This document shows positions 1-11,010 of a DNA stretch of 64,000 bases, one piece after another (the stretch's first letter is position 1; each line of letters opens with the position of its first letter). The translations under genes were made by a program, and so were the position numbers. The notes below the pieces were generated by a model. That model saw only the letters and a program-made list of their open reading frames with translations, was not told the DNA's origin and searched no databases. This DNA comes from Lumbricus rubellus (Eukaryota > Annelida > Clitellata > Crassiclitellata > Lumbricidae), in contig OX243814.1 in assembly GCA_945859605.1 (NCBI GenBank), forward strand, positions 44,563,587 to 44,627,586, written 5' to 3'.

Positions 1-176
1 ACCTCGGGTATAGGCCTAATGGGTATAACTTTTGAACGTTGTGAAGTATCATCTCACATTTTACCTCAAATGTGTGCCAATAAATCCCCTACAGCTACCT
101 AAAAGGAACAAGTTTGAAATCGAAAAAACCTAGGAGGTGGACACCACCACCCCCCTCCCCCTTGGTAGCCCGAGGG
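1..176. mobile_element. TTAA-target (piggyBac-like) element, right end only, cut by window edge
   Basis: The last ~170 bases match the right end of the element at 14781-16802, including the 'gggtataact tttgaacg' stretch and the G/C-rich block before the terminus CTTGGTAGCCCGAGGG. The terminus is followed by TTAA at 177-180. A TTAA target and a terminus beginning CCCTC read inward are typical of piggyBac-type elements. No transposase is visible, so it is a non-autonomous copy. Confidence 0.75.
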
Positions 177-302
177 TTAATGCAGTGAAATTGTCTAGTC
201 ACTCTAGTGGAAATAATTTTATTAGCTTATGATTGTACTTTACTTTAACTATTGCTGGCGCAATATTCATGCTTCAATTTTCATTACTTGTCCTATCAAT
301 AA

Positions 303-1049
303 TAATTCGTCGCCTCAGAATTATATTGGCGTATGTCCACTTTTGTGAATTCCGAGAAAAACGAGGTAGAAGTTTCGAAACTTTGGACCGTGGACGGAAA
401 TGTTAAAAAATGGGTGCAATAAAACTTCAGGCAATAACTTCATATTAAAACATCGACATTAATTAAAGGATGTTGCACTAAAATTAAACTGAAACTTAGA
501 ATGGTTTTTGTGAAATTTTGGAAAATGTTGTATAAAATGGATTTAAATGAATTGCAAGTCATCCCGACGTGATAAATGTTTAAAAAATATGTAATAATAA
601 AATAAATCAATATACAATCAATTGCGACTTTTTTCCTTTCAGTTTTCGCAAGTTTAATACCATTTTTTAAATAAAAAGAACGTTTTTATTCCCTGAGCCT
701 GGACATAGTACGACACTATGATACAACGAAGTGGGATGTCGTATCTGTTTCATCCAATCAACGACGAGCTTTTCTGGATATAGGCTACGACAATGCACTT
801 TTAAACCGTGAATGCGTAAACTGGAGATACGGCAAAATAAATTGGAGATACGACAAAGCAACACTGAATTTGACTGAAATTGGACATACGACAAGTAGTT
901 TTCGTTGAATATCTTAAAAACGACTTGTCGTATCTCCTAACGGTTAACAGTGAAGAAAGATAAACATTTGTTTGCTACAAAACAAGTCTAAACTCGATTT
1001 TGAAAAAAAATGGACATACGCCAAGAAAATTCTGAGACGACGAATTGTT
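303..1049. mobile_element. MITE with ~40-bp terminal inverted repeats (unclassified)
   Basis: The left end (AATTCGTCGCCTCAGAATT, then TTGGCGTATGTCCA) is mirrored at 1010-1047 as TGGACATACGCCAA and TTCTGAGACGACGAATT. Inside, the motif 'GTCGTATC' or its complement recurs near 735, 850, 886 and 926, also in inverted arrangement. I could not fix a target-site duplication. No coding capacity was recognised. Confidence 0.6.
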
Positions 1050-1972
1050 GAAATGTTTCATGACTTGACTGCTATAGGCCTATATGCAGAGTAGAGTTAA
1101 TTCAGGCATTGTTGTTGTTCATGCAATTGTACGTAAGTGTACATGGCAAGATCACACTTCGATAGCAACAGGGCTCGATGCTACGCTTGTAAACTTTCTC
1201 CTGATTTATATCCTCATATAGAACTGTATACGCGCCCGAACAAACTCAAGAAAATTCTCGATTAAGTATGCAGGTCCTATTGAATGGAAAAGAATACCTC
1301 TAAACCTTTGCAGTATCCCAAATCTTAGGTCAACATGCCGAAAGCAAAGGATCTCATCAGAAATAGACAAGTCTGGAGAAGTCATGTGAGAGAGCCTCAT
1401 CGTCGTCACATGACTGACGGAGGAGAGAAAGAAAAGAAGAAGAAATCTTAGGTCATTTAAGTATTGCTTGCGTTTATGGTTAATTAACAAGAACTGTTAG
1501 TCGGCTTCATACTTAGTAGGCTACTTCCCTCTCCCTACTTAGTTAGGGTTTGATGTTTCTTACTTAAGGTTTTCTTACTATTTTCAGTTTGCTATTGATT
1601 TTTTAAATATCATCATGTTTAGATATGCATATTATGTAATATTATGTAATATCGTGATGTTAAAATTTGGAACGTTTAGTTTTCTTAGTTAAGTTTTGAT
1701 TTATTTTGATTTATTACGATGGAAAATAGAATATAATTTTATTGTGCTGAATCTGTAAACGCCTAGCACCAGAAAATGTGCATAGGTGGCCCTAACCTGC
1801 GGGACTCTGCAGTCCATTCTGGGTTTCCTTTTGCTACCAAGAGCGTTCATGTTTATTTTGATGTGATGATATATATCTTGTGTGCTTTTTGGCTCAATAA
1901 AAAAATTGATTTGCAGTTGACAAACTCTATAACTTTATGACTGTGACGCAGGACCAATGCCAGGTCACACTA
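1050..1972. other. No recognisable gene
   Basis: AT-rich sequence between two DNA transposons. A 94-codon reading frame on the minus strand (1206-1490) has no recognisable motif and no convincing splice context. The string CAATAAAAAAATTGATTTG near 1895 resembles a LINE or SINE 3' end but is not conclusive. Confidence 0.4.
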
Positions 1973-1976
1973 TTAA

Positions 1977-3024
1977 CCCTCGAGTGCCCAAGGGGGGGGG
2001 GTCCGACCGGACCCCAGGCCTGTTTTTCCCGGATAACTTTTTAAAGGCTATGGATTTGCAGAAATGCTTTTAGGTATTCCTAGAGCAACCATTTGGGCAT
2101 AGCATGGAATATTTTGAGTGAGTATTGTCCAGCCCTGCACCCCACAATCCCATCATATACTAAGGGTACCCCATGATATGCGGCTGATATTCATACAAGT
2201 GCATGGTTACTGGTCAATAAATAAATGGTCAGCGCACGTTATATGAAAGAAAGATTCATGCAAATTGGTGAACTTAGAATTACTGACATTGTAGCACTAT
2301 GTTTGGCCTATGTTTGCAGCATAGAATTTGAAAGTCTGCAAGATTGTATAGGCCTATCTCAGCAATAATTGCATACAACAGGCTTGCGTCAAAACGGATG
2401 GCATAGGACAGTTCATATAAACGGTGGCAAACATTCTGTCAAGGTTACGCGAAAAAATTCATACAAATTTACAATTGCGATTACGATTTAGTCTACCATA
2501 ATGCTACTGGTCCTTCGATAGCTGGAAATGAGAGCGGCTGACTGTGGCATGCGGACGCGCAAGACGTATACCGTAGGCTTCCTTCGGTAAATAACGCAAG
2601 CAAGCATACCATGTTTGTTTCACGAGATTTTCACACTATTAGTTTACACCAGGTGGTGTTATTGTGCTATAGGATACATCAATCGATTGCAAATTCATTT
2701 GGGATTACTCGGAACTAAATTCTATAACGATATTCCAATCCATTCTCAAGATTATTAGCATGAAAACGCTGGGCTTCCTTCGGTAAATAACGCAAACAAG
2801 CATAAAATGTGTATCACGAGATTTTACACTATTATTTAACACCAGATGGTGTTATTGTGATATAAGATACACCAATCGATTGCAAAATCTTTTGGGATCA
2901 CATAGAACTAAACACTGAAACGATATTCCAATCCCTTCTCAAGTTATTAACATAAAACGCTGGGGTCCGCGCGGACCCCCCCTTGGGCCTTCGTGTACCA
3001 AAAAATACCTTGGGCACTCGAGTG
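1977..3024. mobile_element. TTAA-target (piggyBac-like) non-autonomous element, second family
   Basis: TTAA at 1973-1976 and 3025-3028 bracket termini CCCTCGAGTGCCCAAGG on the left and CCTTGGGCACTCGAGTG on the right. Next to each terminus lies a GC palindrome-like block (gtccgaccggacccc / ggtccgcgcggacccc). The element is about 1.05 kb with no transposase frame. It lies downstream of exon 3 of lectin copy 1, where the missing last exon would be expected. Confidence 0.8.
2574..2960. repeat. ~190-bp tandem duplication inside the TTAA element
   Basis: The block starting 'ggcttccttcggtaaataacgcaa' at about 2577 is repeated from about 2771. Both copies carry the 'accaggtggtgttattgtg' and 'catcaatcgattgcaaa' landmarks with scattered substitutions and small deletions. 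Confidence 0.8.
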
Positions 3025-3719
3025 TTAAAGATTATTTTCTTCCACCGCACTCCGTCTTGATGAGATGAGGATAGTGTCTGAGCATCAATATATAGAAGAT
3101 AGGCCTTTTCCAACTTAGGCCTACAGTTTTGTAATGAGCTTATAGGAAAATGTTCCCAATGTAGGCCTAAATGGCAATTGCAATTAAGTGAGAAGTTTCC
3201 AAGTAGATTATTCATGCATTCTTTTATGCAGTTGATTCCTGCTAAATATGTCATATCACATATCCAGTTATGGCATGAAAAGCAAATGTATTTCTTCGTA
3301 GTTGCGTCCCTCGTGTCACCGTATACCAAAACCGTCTAATAACCCTCCTCTTTCTTTTTCCAAGACAGGATGAGGTTTTCCAGGGGCTTGAGAGTCTTCT
3401 ACAATAATTAATCAATTACTCGTATACAGCATCAAGCCTTCATCCTTTCGAGGTCCGCGTGGGATCTTGGAAGACTTGGATGTATACAACAGCGCCTCAT
3501 AAATCAACCCTGCTATGCAGAACAATTCGGAGTTCTCATGTCTCGCTAATGCTATAGCCTGCACCGACTTAGCGGAAAATTCCTAGATGACAGTATTTCC
3601 ACAGGCTATGAAGAGACAGCGGAAGATTCCTGTCGTTAGAAACAACAGCTCGCATCTCATGTAGGCAATGCATCACCTGTTATATATATATAATTATTTG
3701 CTCATTCTAGATTTCCTAC

Positions 3720-6700
3720 CGCAAATGTCGATGGCCGTTTTATTGTCGCATCGGTTGACAATCGCGCTGCCCTTGCGTTCCCACTGTTGGTCAGCCTTGC
3801 CCTGTTGGTATGGATTCATAACAAGTCGGCCACCTGAACACACATAGCAAAAGCGATTGCCTTAAAAATGACTTAGGGATCGCGGGTGTAATAAATCGAT
3901 CTAGACATTTGAATTTTTTGGAAGGCCTTTAGCCTGAAGGCTTGCTTGAGAGCTGAGACATAAATTATGAGCAGGTAAATCCGTTTTGCTATAGAGTCTA
4001 TGAGCCAGACAGTACTGTTATATCTTGTACAGCCAATTCTATTTACATATAATATATATATATATTACCATCCGTTATATGTTTTATATCTACAATAATA
4101 TAATAATTATTGATATAACAATAGAATAATTAATATAATAATATAGTAATAGGCCTATATCTCGTTGTAATGCCCAGAACATAAAATTTAGCGCTCGTTT
4201 CAATTGAACTCGCAGTTTAATTCAATAAGACAGTCTACGGAAAGTAATTAAGCAGCAAAAAAGGAGTTTCAGGATGAGTTACAGGGTCGTCACTTAGAGA
4301 TCTATCAGAACCATAGGCGAGATTTCAGCAGTGGGGGGTGGGGGGGTCAACGATTTTACTTTTGCCCGAAAAATAAATCTCGTGGTGGGAAATACTATTT
4401 TTCCCAGACAAAAATGTTGAAATATAACGTGAAAAATGCAATTTTTTCGTTTTTTCCCGGGTCGCCTTGCCCAAAAAAACCGACTTGCCCGAAATTTTTT
4501 TGGCACACACATTAAAAATATAAAATAAGCTACACATTTGATCTATGGTTTATTTTTTTTCTCATTCTTTTCTTCTTTTTTTTTAGTTGAGCAGAGGGAA
4601 TATATCCCACTACTACTATTTAATTGATTCCAAAAATACTGCCATTTTCCTCTGTTTCTTGATCTATTATCATTTATTATATCATAGTGACAAATATTTT
4701 CTTTGGTAAATAATACTAAATATGCCCCAATAGCGGGATCTCTCCCTTCGGGTAGCCTATTTTTGCTCCCTAAATTTCACAGTAATAAACTAATAATTGT
4801 ACACTAGGCTATCCCAATGCAATTGCTAACCGCAATTAATCACTTTGTGTACTTTTATGATTGCATAATATTGTCTGTTTGATATTTATGGGATCAATAA
4901 ACAAGTTCAGTTCAGTTCAGTTGTAGCAATCCTAAATAATGATTTTGATACACTGTTGGTGTCAATAATTACACTTGTTATCAACGACGATGATGAAGAT
5001 GCGATGATGGAATTATTTAGGCCTATTATATGGGGTGACAGGACAATTACCCCCTGGACAATTACCCCCGGACAATTACCCCCCGACAATTACCCCTGGA
5101 AAATTACCCCAGGACAATTACCCCCGGACAACTGCCCCCGTGCCAATTACCCCCGGACAACTACCCCCCCCGTACCAATTACCCCACGGACAATTACCCC
5201 CCCCCCCGTGCCAAAAATTAAGTCTATATCATGTTAAACGCCTGCCTAATAAAACATTTAAATGTTATCGATAGAGTTCTGCGTATTTTGCTAAATTTTT
5301 GTGTTTCTTCTGTTTCAAGTAAAGAAAACCTTCGAAACTAAGTTTATTTTTCCTTCTCTCAGATTTAGAAAATTCCATCATGACTAGATATCTAAATTAA
5401 GTAGACTGTGTGTAAGCTAACTCCGTATTGCATTGAATGGTCAGCTAAATATTATTCATTCATTCAATAGCGCCCCTTCAAGAAACTACTCAGAGGTGCT
5501 CCCAGCAAGAGCGTAGCGTACAGGTAACGAATGCCTGAGAGTGAGAGAAACAGATAAACAGAGAAAGACAGAGAGAGGCACAGAGAGGCATGGAGTGATA
5601 GAAGGAGGGATGTATACACAGATTGCTAAGAAATAATGGTAGTAGCGAGGATCGAGTGTGTATAAGTGTGTACAATAAGTATTGTAGAGTGAGACAGTGA
5701 AGAAAGATGGCTAGGCCTATACCACAGTAAAGCTACCGGTAATTTAGGATAGGCATAGGCAGCGCTGAACGTGTGACAATACAAAGAGACTGGTAAAGAG
5801 ATTAACGCGTGAGAGAACAAGCTCACACTGTGGCACGGGGGGTAATTGTCCGGGGGGTAATTGGTACAGGGGGTAGTTGTCCGGGGGGTAATTGGCACGG
5901 GGGTATTTGTCCGGGGGTAATTGTCCTGGGGGTAATTGTCCAGGGGTAATTGTCGGGAGGTAATTGTCCAGGGGTAATTGTCGGGAGGTAATTGCCCGGG
6001 GGGGGGGGGGGGTAATTGTCCAGGGAGTAATTGCCCTAGAACCATTATATGGATAGTAATTAGTGAATAAAAAGGAATAGGCCTCATTAATGATGGTGAT
6101 AATTACGATGGTGATGATGATGGTCAAAATTAATAATAACTCAACTAAAAACAAACTAATTTATGGGAACAACTGCCATGTGTGATTAACATATCAATGA
6201 GTCTCTCATCATATTTCTTCCTCCTTAACCTACTACCACCGTTAATGCTTCTACTGCGCTTGCTGTTACTGCTTCTGCTCCTGCTATAGTGATGCCGTTG
6301 CTGCCAGCCACTACACAACCTTCAAGAGGTGGTTCTAGGACAAAATGGTACGGACAAAATGGTACGGACAAAATGGTATGGACAAAACGGTATGAATAAA
6401 TTGAAGCTGGATGAGGGTATTTTATTGCTGAAGTGGATGGCTTTTTTGTGGCTGAAATACAGCTCTAGTGAAGAAAAAACTAGAGAAAAGGAAGCCGGAT
6501 TTTCGGAAAAAATGCTTGAGAAATGGAAGCTGGATTGATGACTTTTATTCATGTGTTTCATAATGTATCCAGCTTCAATTTCAGTCGTAAGATTCCTTAA
6601 ACCAATCTCCATTTGTAATGCATATTTCATTAACCCCTCGGGCTACCAAGGAGGGGGGGTGGTATCCACCCCTAGGTTTCATCGATTTCAAACTTGTTCC

Positions 6701-9640
6701 GTATGGAATAAAAAAAATTGACCTATTAGTTAGCTGTAGGGGATTCATTGGCACACATTTTTAGGTGAAATTTGAGATTATACCTCACACCGTTCAAAAG
6801 TTATACCCATTATACCCGAGGTACCAGGGGGGGGGTGGATACCCCCCCTAGATTTTCACCTATATCTTTTTTGTAAATTAAATTTTAAGAGAAACAAATT
6901 ATATCATTCTATAGATGGAATGTGGGGCTACATTCTGATGGTCATTGAGTTGTCTTTTGACTACCGGAAGTGCTCATAATAAATTAAAATATATATTTAA
7001 AGGTGTTTTATGTTCGTAAAATTTACATGTTTTTTCTATTATAACATATTCATGATATATATTTTAAGAGAAACAAATTATGTCATTCTATAGAGGGCAT
7101 TTAGGGCTATTTTTGACACCAATTGGTTTGTCTTTTGAGGACCGGAAGTGCTCAAAATAAATTAAAATGTGTGAAAATGTTGATTTTTTACGACGCACAC
7201 CAACAATGGCAAAATTTCTTGTTTCATGTTGGTTGTCGATAGATATTCATGTTTTTTCTTTTGATTGTACCTAAAAAGGACTTATAACTACACTGTGTCC
7301 GGAAAAAAAACAACCAGTTTTGTAAATATGAAAATAAATAGTAAATATTCATCGATTTTCACAATTCAAACACCATTTTAATCCTGACATATTTCTCTAA
7401 CAATTGTGAAAATATAAAAGTTCCAGTCTAAATAATGACGTCATAATGACGTCAGTTGCATCAAAATGCATATAGCCGGCCATTCATGCATGGTTCGGTT
7501 GGTATTATTGGCTTTTGGTAAAACGGAAATCCGTTTAATAGAACCAGAAGTGAAAATAAATGCAGCTTATTAGAGGGATTGTCTGCTCTATAAAAAAGTG
7601 GTGCCTGATATCCGAGAATATTCGGAACAATAGCCTACACATTTCAACAAAATAGCGCTTCAGCTCACTGAGTTCGTGAATCTGTTGATCTGTTGACTAA
7701 AAAGACTCGGAATTCATTCATCTTAATCTTTGGCCGCAAAACGGCCGCCCGCTTAAATCCCACTGATAATAAGAGTTGGAGATTGATGGAGGAGAAGGTG
7801 CAGGCTACAAGACAAGGATAAGAGACATTGAAGAACTCCGTAAGCGAATTGTTAACGCCTCGGAGGTTTTGATAAGCTGGTTATCGATGCTGCTGTAGGG
7901 TATTAGCGCGACCCTTTTGACGCTTATGTTGAAGCCAAAGGTGTACTCTTTGACCACAAATTGCAGTCTGACATAATTCAGATATAAAAATAAAATTAAA
8001 CTTACATTTATTATTGATAAATTACATGATAAAATATTGAAATTGTGGATGATTTTGCGCATTTATCTCTTAAATTTGACTTTTTGTGCAAATGACGTCA
8101 TTATGACGTCATTATTTGGACTGGAACTTTTATATTTTCACAATTGTTAGAGAAATATGTCAGGATTAAAATGGTGTTTGAATTGTGAAAATCGATGAAT
8201 ATTTACTATTTATTTTCATATTTACAAAACTGGTTGTTTTTTTTCCGGACACAGTGTAGTTTATATATATGAAAATGTTGCTTTATTATATATAAACTAT
8301 TCTTGTATGCATAAATCATGCTCTACACACACACACAGAATCCAACATTTTACTTATGCGTAAATACACGTTTTGGGGAATCTACTGGTGCTCATGGAAA
8401 AAAATATAATTTAAAGGTGCATTCATATATTGTCAACCTAAATATATAATTTTGTGCAGAAATGAATGCTGAATCCATTGGTGTATTACAAGTTATGATA
8501 TCTCAAACAAACCCAAAATCCAGGGGGGTAAACACCCCCCTCTTGGTAGTCAGTGTTACAAAAAGCTTGATAGCCTGAGGGTTAATCCAGCTTCTAGTTC
8601 AACTATGAAAATACCCTGATGCAGCTTCTATATCTAAAGCATTATTTTCATCAATCCAGCTTTCATTTCATCCATACCATTTTGTCCGTACCATATTGTC
8701 CGCTACCATTTTGTCCGGTCCCCCTTCAAGCCAACTACGCCTCTCGTTACTCAGTTAGACACACGGTGACACTTAGACAATAGATAGTTACCTAAAACCA
8801 CCTCACAGCAGCACTATAATACCCACCACTACTATCACCACTACCACTACTCCTACTTCTATGACTGCTTTCAGCGCTACAACTGCTAATACTACTCTCA
8901 TTAAATTTTCTACTATAGCAAAAATGGAGTGAAGGTTGAAATCTTACATTCGATGTCCATGCAAAAGTCATTGAGTCTGCTTCGGATGGTTCCTGTGCAA
9001 GGGTCGTCGTACCATTGCTGGTTTGTGTCACCGTGTTTTGTATATGTTTGCACATGGGTTCCAGCACACTTATTCCAGTCTTTGACATCCAGCACCATTC
9101 CGTTCAGATGGCTTACGATGAAATAGTACTAAAAAGATGAAAAACAGAAACATCTTCCTCTGCTTAGAAGACGACCACGATGCACGACTTTACAACGAGG
9201 TGAAGCAAGAGTTAGGACACTTTAAAGGAAAAGGAGCCTAAATTTATTAACTTTTTTAGTCGTTTGGTCGAAATCTCATGAAATCGTCCCATTTATGGGG
9301 GGGGGGCCAAACGTCAAAATATTTCATTTTTATACGTAAAAAACGGATCGCCTATTTTGGGGGGCTTAGCTTTCGTTATCCCGCCACTGAATACTGCTGC
9401 GAGGGAAAAAGTATGTCATGCATAAAACGAGTGCAATTACTACTGGAACAAGCAGTTATGTGCTTTATTACTTGAATCATTGAGAAGAAGAATCTGTTTT
9501 AAATTACCCAGATCAATGTTATAATGCCTATGTCTATTTACCGTATTTAGCCATTTATATGTGAGTGTCGGTATGTGCGCGTGTATGCTCAAGTATTATA
9601 GCTAGTAAACCTATTGAGTATTGGTACGCACCTGTGTCAT
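3720..9640 (-). CDS. R-type (ricin-B, beta-trefoil) lectin, copy 1; last exon not found
   Basis: Three exons read on the minus strand. Exon 1 (9640-9632) encodes Met-Thr-Gln and ends CAG|GTGCGT. Exon 2 (9128-8948, 181 nt) follows a TTTTTAG acceptor and carries the QxW motif NQQWYDD and the repeat end CMDIE. Exon 3 (3833-3720, 114 nt) carries DQQWER and ends G|GTAGGA. Phases 0-1-1 match copy 2 exactly. QxW repeats are the carbohydrate-binding signature of ricin-B trefoil domains; a three-repeat, ~130-residue protein without signal peptide is expected. The exon 2/3 junction codon is TGT (Cys) where copies 2 and 3 have Gly. The intron between exons 2 and 3 is 5.1 kb and packed with transposons. 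No terminal exon like that of copy 2 was found in 1-3719, so this may be a pseudogene, or that exon may be diverged. Confidence 0.75.
4310..4510. other. Degraded hAT-type MITE fragment (tentative)
   Basis: A G-run followed by 'ttttgcccgaaaaataaat...' and ending 'cttgcccgaaattttttt' resembles the inner parts of the G-rich hAT-type elements elsewhere in the window (for example 34901-36082). No clean termini remain. Confidence 0.3.
4680..4922 (+). mobile_element. LINE 3' end with (TTCAG)n tail
   Basis: The segment ending 'GGGATCAATAAACAAG' followed by TTCAG repeats matches, in inverted orientation, the segment at 60003-60250. Shared landmarks are the 'gccccaatagcgggatc' block, 'cttcgggtagcc' and the 'aattaatcactttgtgtac' stretch. 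Short repeated tails after a GATCAATAAA-type end are typical of CR1/L2-like retroposons. Only the 3' end is present. Confidence 0.6.
5034..6043. mobile_element. MULE-like fold-back element A with (GGACAATTACCCCC)n terminal arrays
   Basis: The 9-bp duplication ATTATATGG occurs at 5025-5033 and 6044-6052. The left terminus (to ~5215) is a tandem array of 14-bp units GGACAATTACCCCC; the right terminus (from ~5832) is the same array inverted. The outermost bases are GGTGACAGG and, inverted, GGTTCTAGG. A 9-bp target duplication with long inverted repeats is the signature of Mutator-like elements. The ~615-bp centre holds a SINE remnant and no transposase. Confidence 0.8.
5455..5520 (-). mobile_element. 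SINE 3'-end remnant
   Basis: Read on the minus strand, 'gggagcacctctgagtag' followed by 'cttgaaggggcgct' matches the 3' part of the SINEs at 12471-12690 and 49000-49170. It has a GAAT-type tail and sits inside fold-back element A. Confidence 0.6.
6044..6327. other. Lectin copy 1 intron, no gene
   Basis: Intron sequence that is paralogous to 19200-19280 in lectin copy 2 (shared 'ctgctcctgctatagtga' and 'gccgttgctgcca' type strings). Confidence 0.5.
6634..8581. mobile_element. TTAA-target (piggyBac-like) element nested in element B
   Basis: TTAA at 6630-6633 and 8582-8585 flank inverted termini, CCCCTCGGGCTACCAAGG on the left and TAGCCTGAGG on the right. The sequence matches the element at 14781-16802 in the opposite orientation. 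It is interrupted at 7291-8256 by a mariner. No transposase was recognised. Confidence 0.8.
7291..8256. mobile_element. Mariner/Tc1-like element with ~165-bp inverted repeats
   Basis: Termini CACTGTGTCCGG and, inverted, CCGGACACAGTG are each flanked by TA (7289-7290, 8257-8258). The inverted repeats run about 7291-7456 and 8091-8256 and are nearly identical. The paralogous TTAA element at ~16150-16165 lacks the insert and has one TA at that point, which confirms the boundaries. The plus strand around 7815-7980 translates to fragments resembling a mariner transposase C-terminus (for example 'VEAKGVLFDHKL'), broken by stops. Confidence 0.85.
9129..9631 (-). other. Intron 1 of lectin copy 1
   Basis: It lies between the Met-Thr-Gln exon and exon 2. 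It is largely colinear with the corresponding intron of copy 2 (20633-22482), which is longer because of two insertions. A G-rich segment at 9295-9375 resembles hAT debris. Confidence 0.6.
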
Positions 9641-9738
9641 CGTGACGTGTGGTATGGAGCAACCGACTGCAATGAACCGATGGCAGCAACGAACACAAGG
9701 ATGTAGAATATGCAGATGAACGTACTTTGATCGACTCT

Positions 9739-9747
9739 CCTTTTATA
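9739..9747 (-). promoter_or_regulatory. TATA box of lectin copy 1
   Basis: TATAAAAGG on the minus strand lies about 100 bp upstream of the ATG at 9640. Lectin copy 2 has TATATAAGG at the equivalent place within otherwise conserved sequence. Transcription would be expected to start near 9712. Confidence 0.7.
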
Positions 9748-10034
9748 CGTTTTATGTTCAGGACGTAACTTCAACGCCCCCTCATATCCAGTTGCAAATA
9801 CCAATCCAGTAATTGGCTTAAGCTCCAAGAAGAGATGGATTGACGAAATTTTTGATATTTCGAACTAAACTGGTGACAGAACACCACCCACTCGTTCACA
9901 TGCCTGTTGAAATTTTGTAACCGTGTCTGTCTGCTTGTCTGTCTATTGAAGTCTCTGTCTCATTGGTTGTAGGCCTATATATATACATACATCAATGCAT
10001 CAACAAAAATTCAACATCTATTTTGCTGCATGTA

Positions 10035-11010
10035 CAGGGTGCGCCAAAAAAAAGACCCCCCTAAGATTTTAGCCAATATCTTGACCAAAAGTAAGAATTT
10101 TGAGATGAAATTTTACTATCTTAAAGACAATTCATATTTACACCTGATGGCCAGATTTCATCAAAATATTTCAAACAGAACAAAAATTATGCCACTTTTA
10201 GGGAGGTCACCCACCGTTTTTTGACGATTCAAAAACGCGACGCAACAAAAAGTAATAAAAATTAAATCTAATTATTCTGGCCAATATCTTGGCCAAAAGT
10301 AAGATTTTTGAGATGAAATTTTACTATCTTAAAGACAATTCATATCTGCATATGATGGTCAGATTTTATCAAAATATGTCCAAAACAACAAAAGTTATAC
10401 CACTTTTACTAAGGCCACCCCCTATTTTTGACAATTCAAAGATGTAACGCAGCAAAAACACGATTTTATTAAGTCTCATCTCAAATAATTATTATAAAAT
10501 AGCCTTGATATTGACAGATGATCATTATTTTTACTATTTAGAAAAGAAACAGGGTACCAGCGTAGCTGCACATCACTGAGAAGTAACTTAGCAAGATGAC
10601 AATCAAATTCTTAAAATAAGAAATAATAATGAATCTGTCAGATAATCAACAGGTCCATCAAGAACTCTTCATAGAGACTCAAAATAAGTTTTGGCACGGG
10701 TGGTGGGCACATTGAACACAAGTTGGAAAACACTACCAAGTTCATTTGACAACAGTTATTTGTGATGAGACATAAAAAATCGTGTTTTTGTCACTTTTTG
10801 TTGCGTTTCGTTTTTGAAACGTCAAAAAACGGCGAGTGGTCTCACTAAAAGTGGCATAACAATTGTTCAGTAGTAAATATTGTGATGAAATCCGGCCACC
10901 ATGTGTAAATATGAATTGTCTATAAGCCTGTAAAATTTCATTCGAAAATTCCTAATTTTGGCCAAGATAGTGGCAAAAAACCTAGGGGGGTCTTTTTTTG
11001 GCGCACCCTG
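10035..11010. mobile_element. TA-target (mariner-like) MITE
   Basis: Termini CAGGGTGCGCCAAAAAA and its inverse are flanked by TA (10033-10034, 11011-11012). Inside, a ~210-bp block containing 'aaagtaagaattttgagatgaaat' occurs twice in direct orientation (from ~10070 and ~10280), and a related block occurs inverted near 10800-10990, so the whole element is nearly self-complementary. There is no coding sequence. Confidence 0.85.

Larger units (their letters stand above)
6328..8722. mobile_element. MULE-like fold-back element B with (GGTACGGACAAAAT)n terminal arrays
   Basis: The left end has four 14-bp units GGTACGGACAAAAT (6345-6400); the right end has the inverted units (8674-8720). The flanks CCTTCAAGA (6319-6327) and CCTTCAAGC (8723-8731) form a 9-bp duplication with one mismatch. 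The paralogous intron of lectin copy 2 has a single 'ccttgaagc' at the same point (~19270), consistent with an empty site. A TTAA element is nested within it, which contains a mariner in turn. Flanking inner sequence carries the 'gaagctggat' motif repeats also found in elements C and D. Confidence 0.75.

Noticed and set aside
3340..3425. Possible last exon of lectin copy 1 on the minus strand ending 'LSWKKKEEGY' before a stop
   Set aside because: The Trp-to-stop spacing matches copy 2, but every AG acceptor that opens this frame gives phase 0, incompatible with the phase-1 donor of exon 3.
5034..6043. CRISPR-like array
   Set aside because: The units are contiguous without spacers, inverted at the two ends, and bounded by a 9-bp duplication in a eukaryotic intron.
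9637..9828. Signal-peptide-like hydrophobic frame upstream of lectin copy 1
   Set aside because: It overlaps the TATA box and is out of frame with the Met-Thr-Gln exon; the conserved promoter places it upstream of or within the 5' untranslated region.
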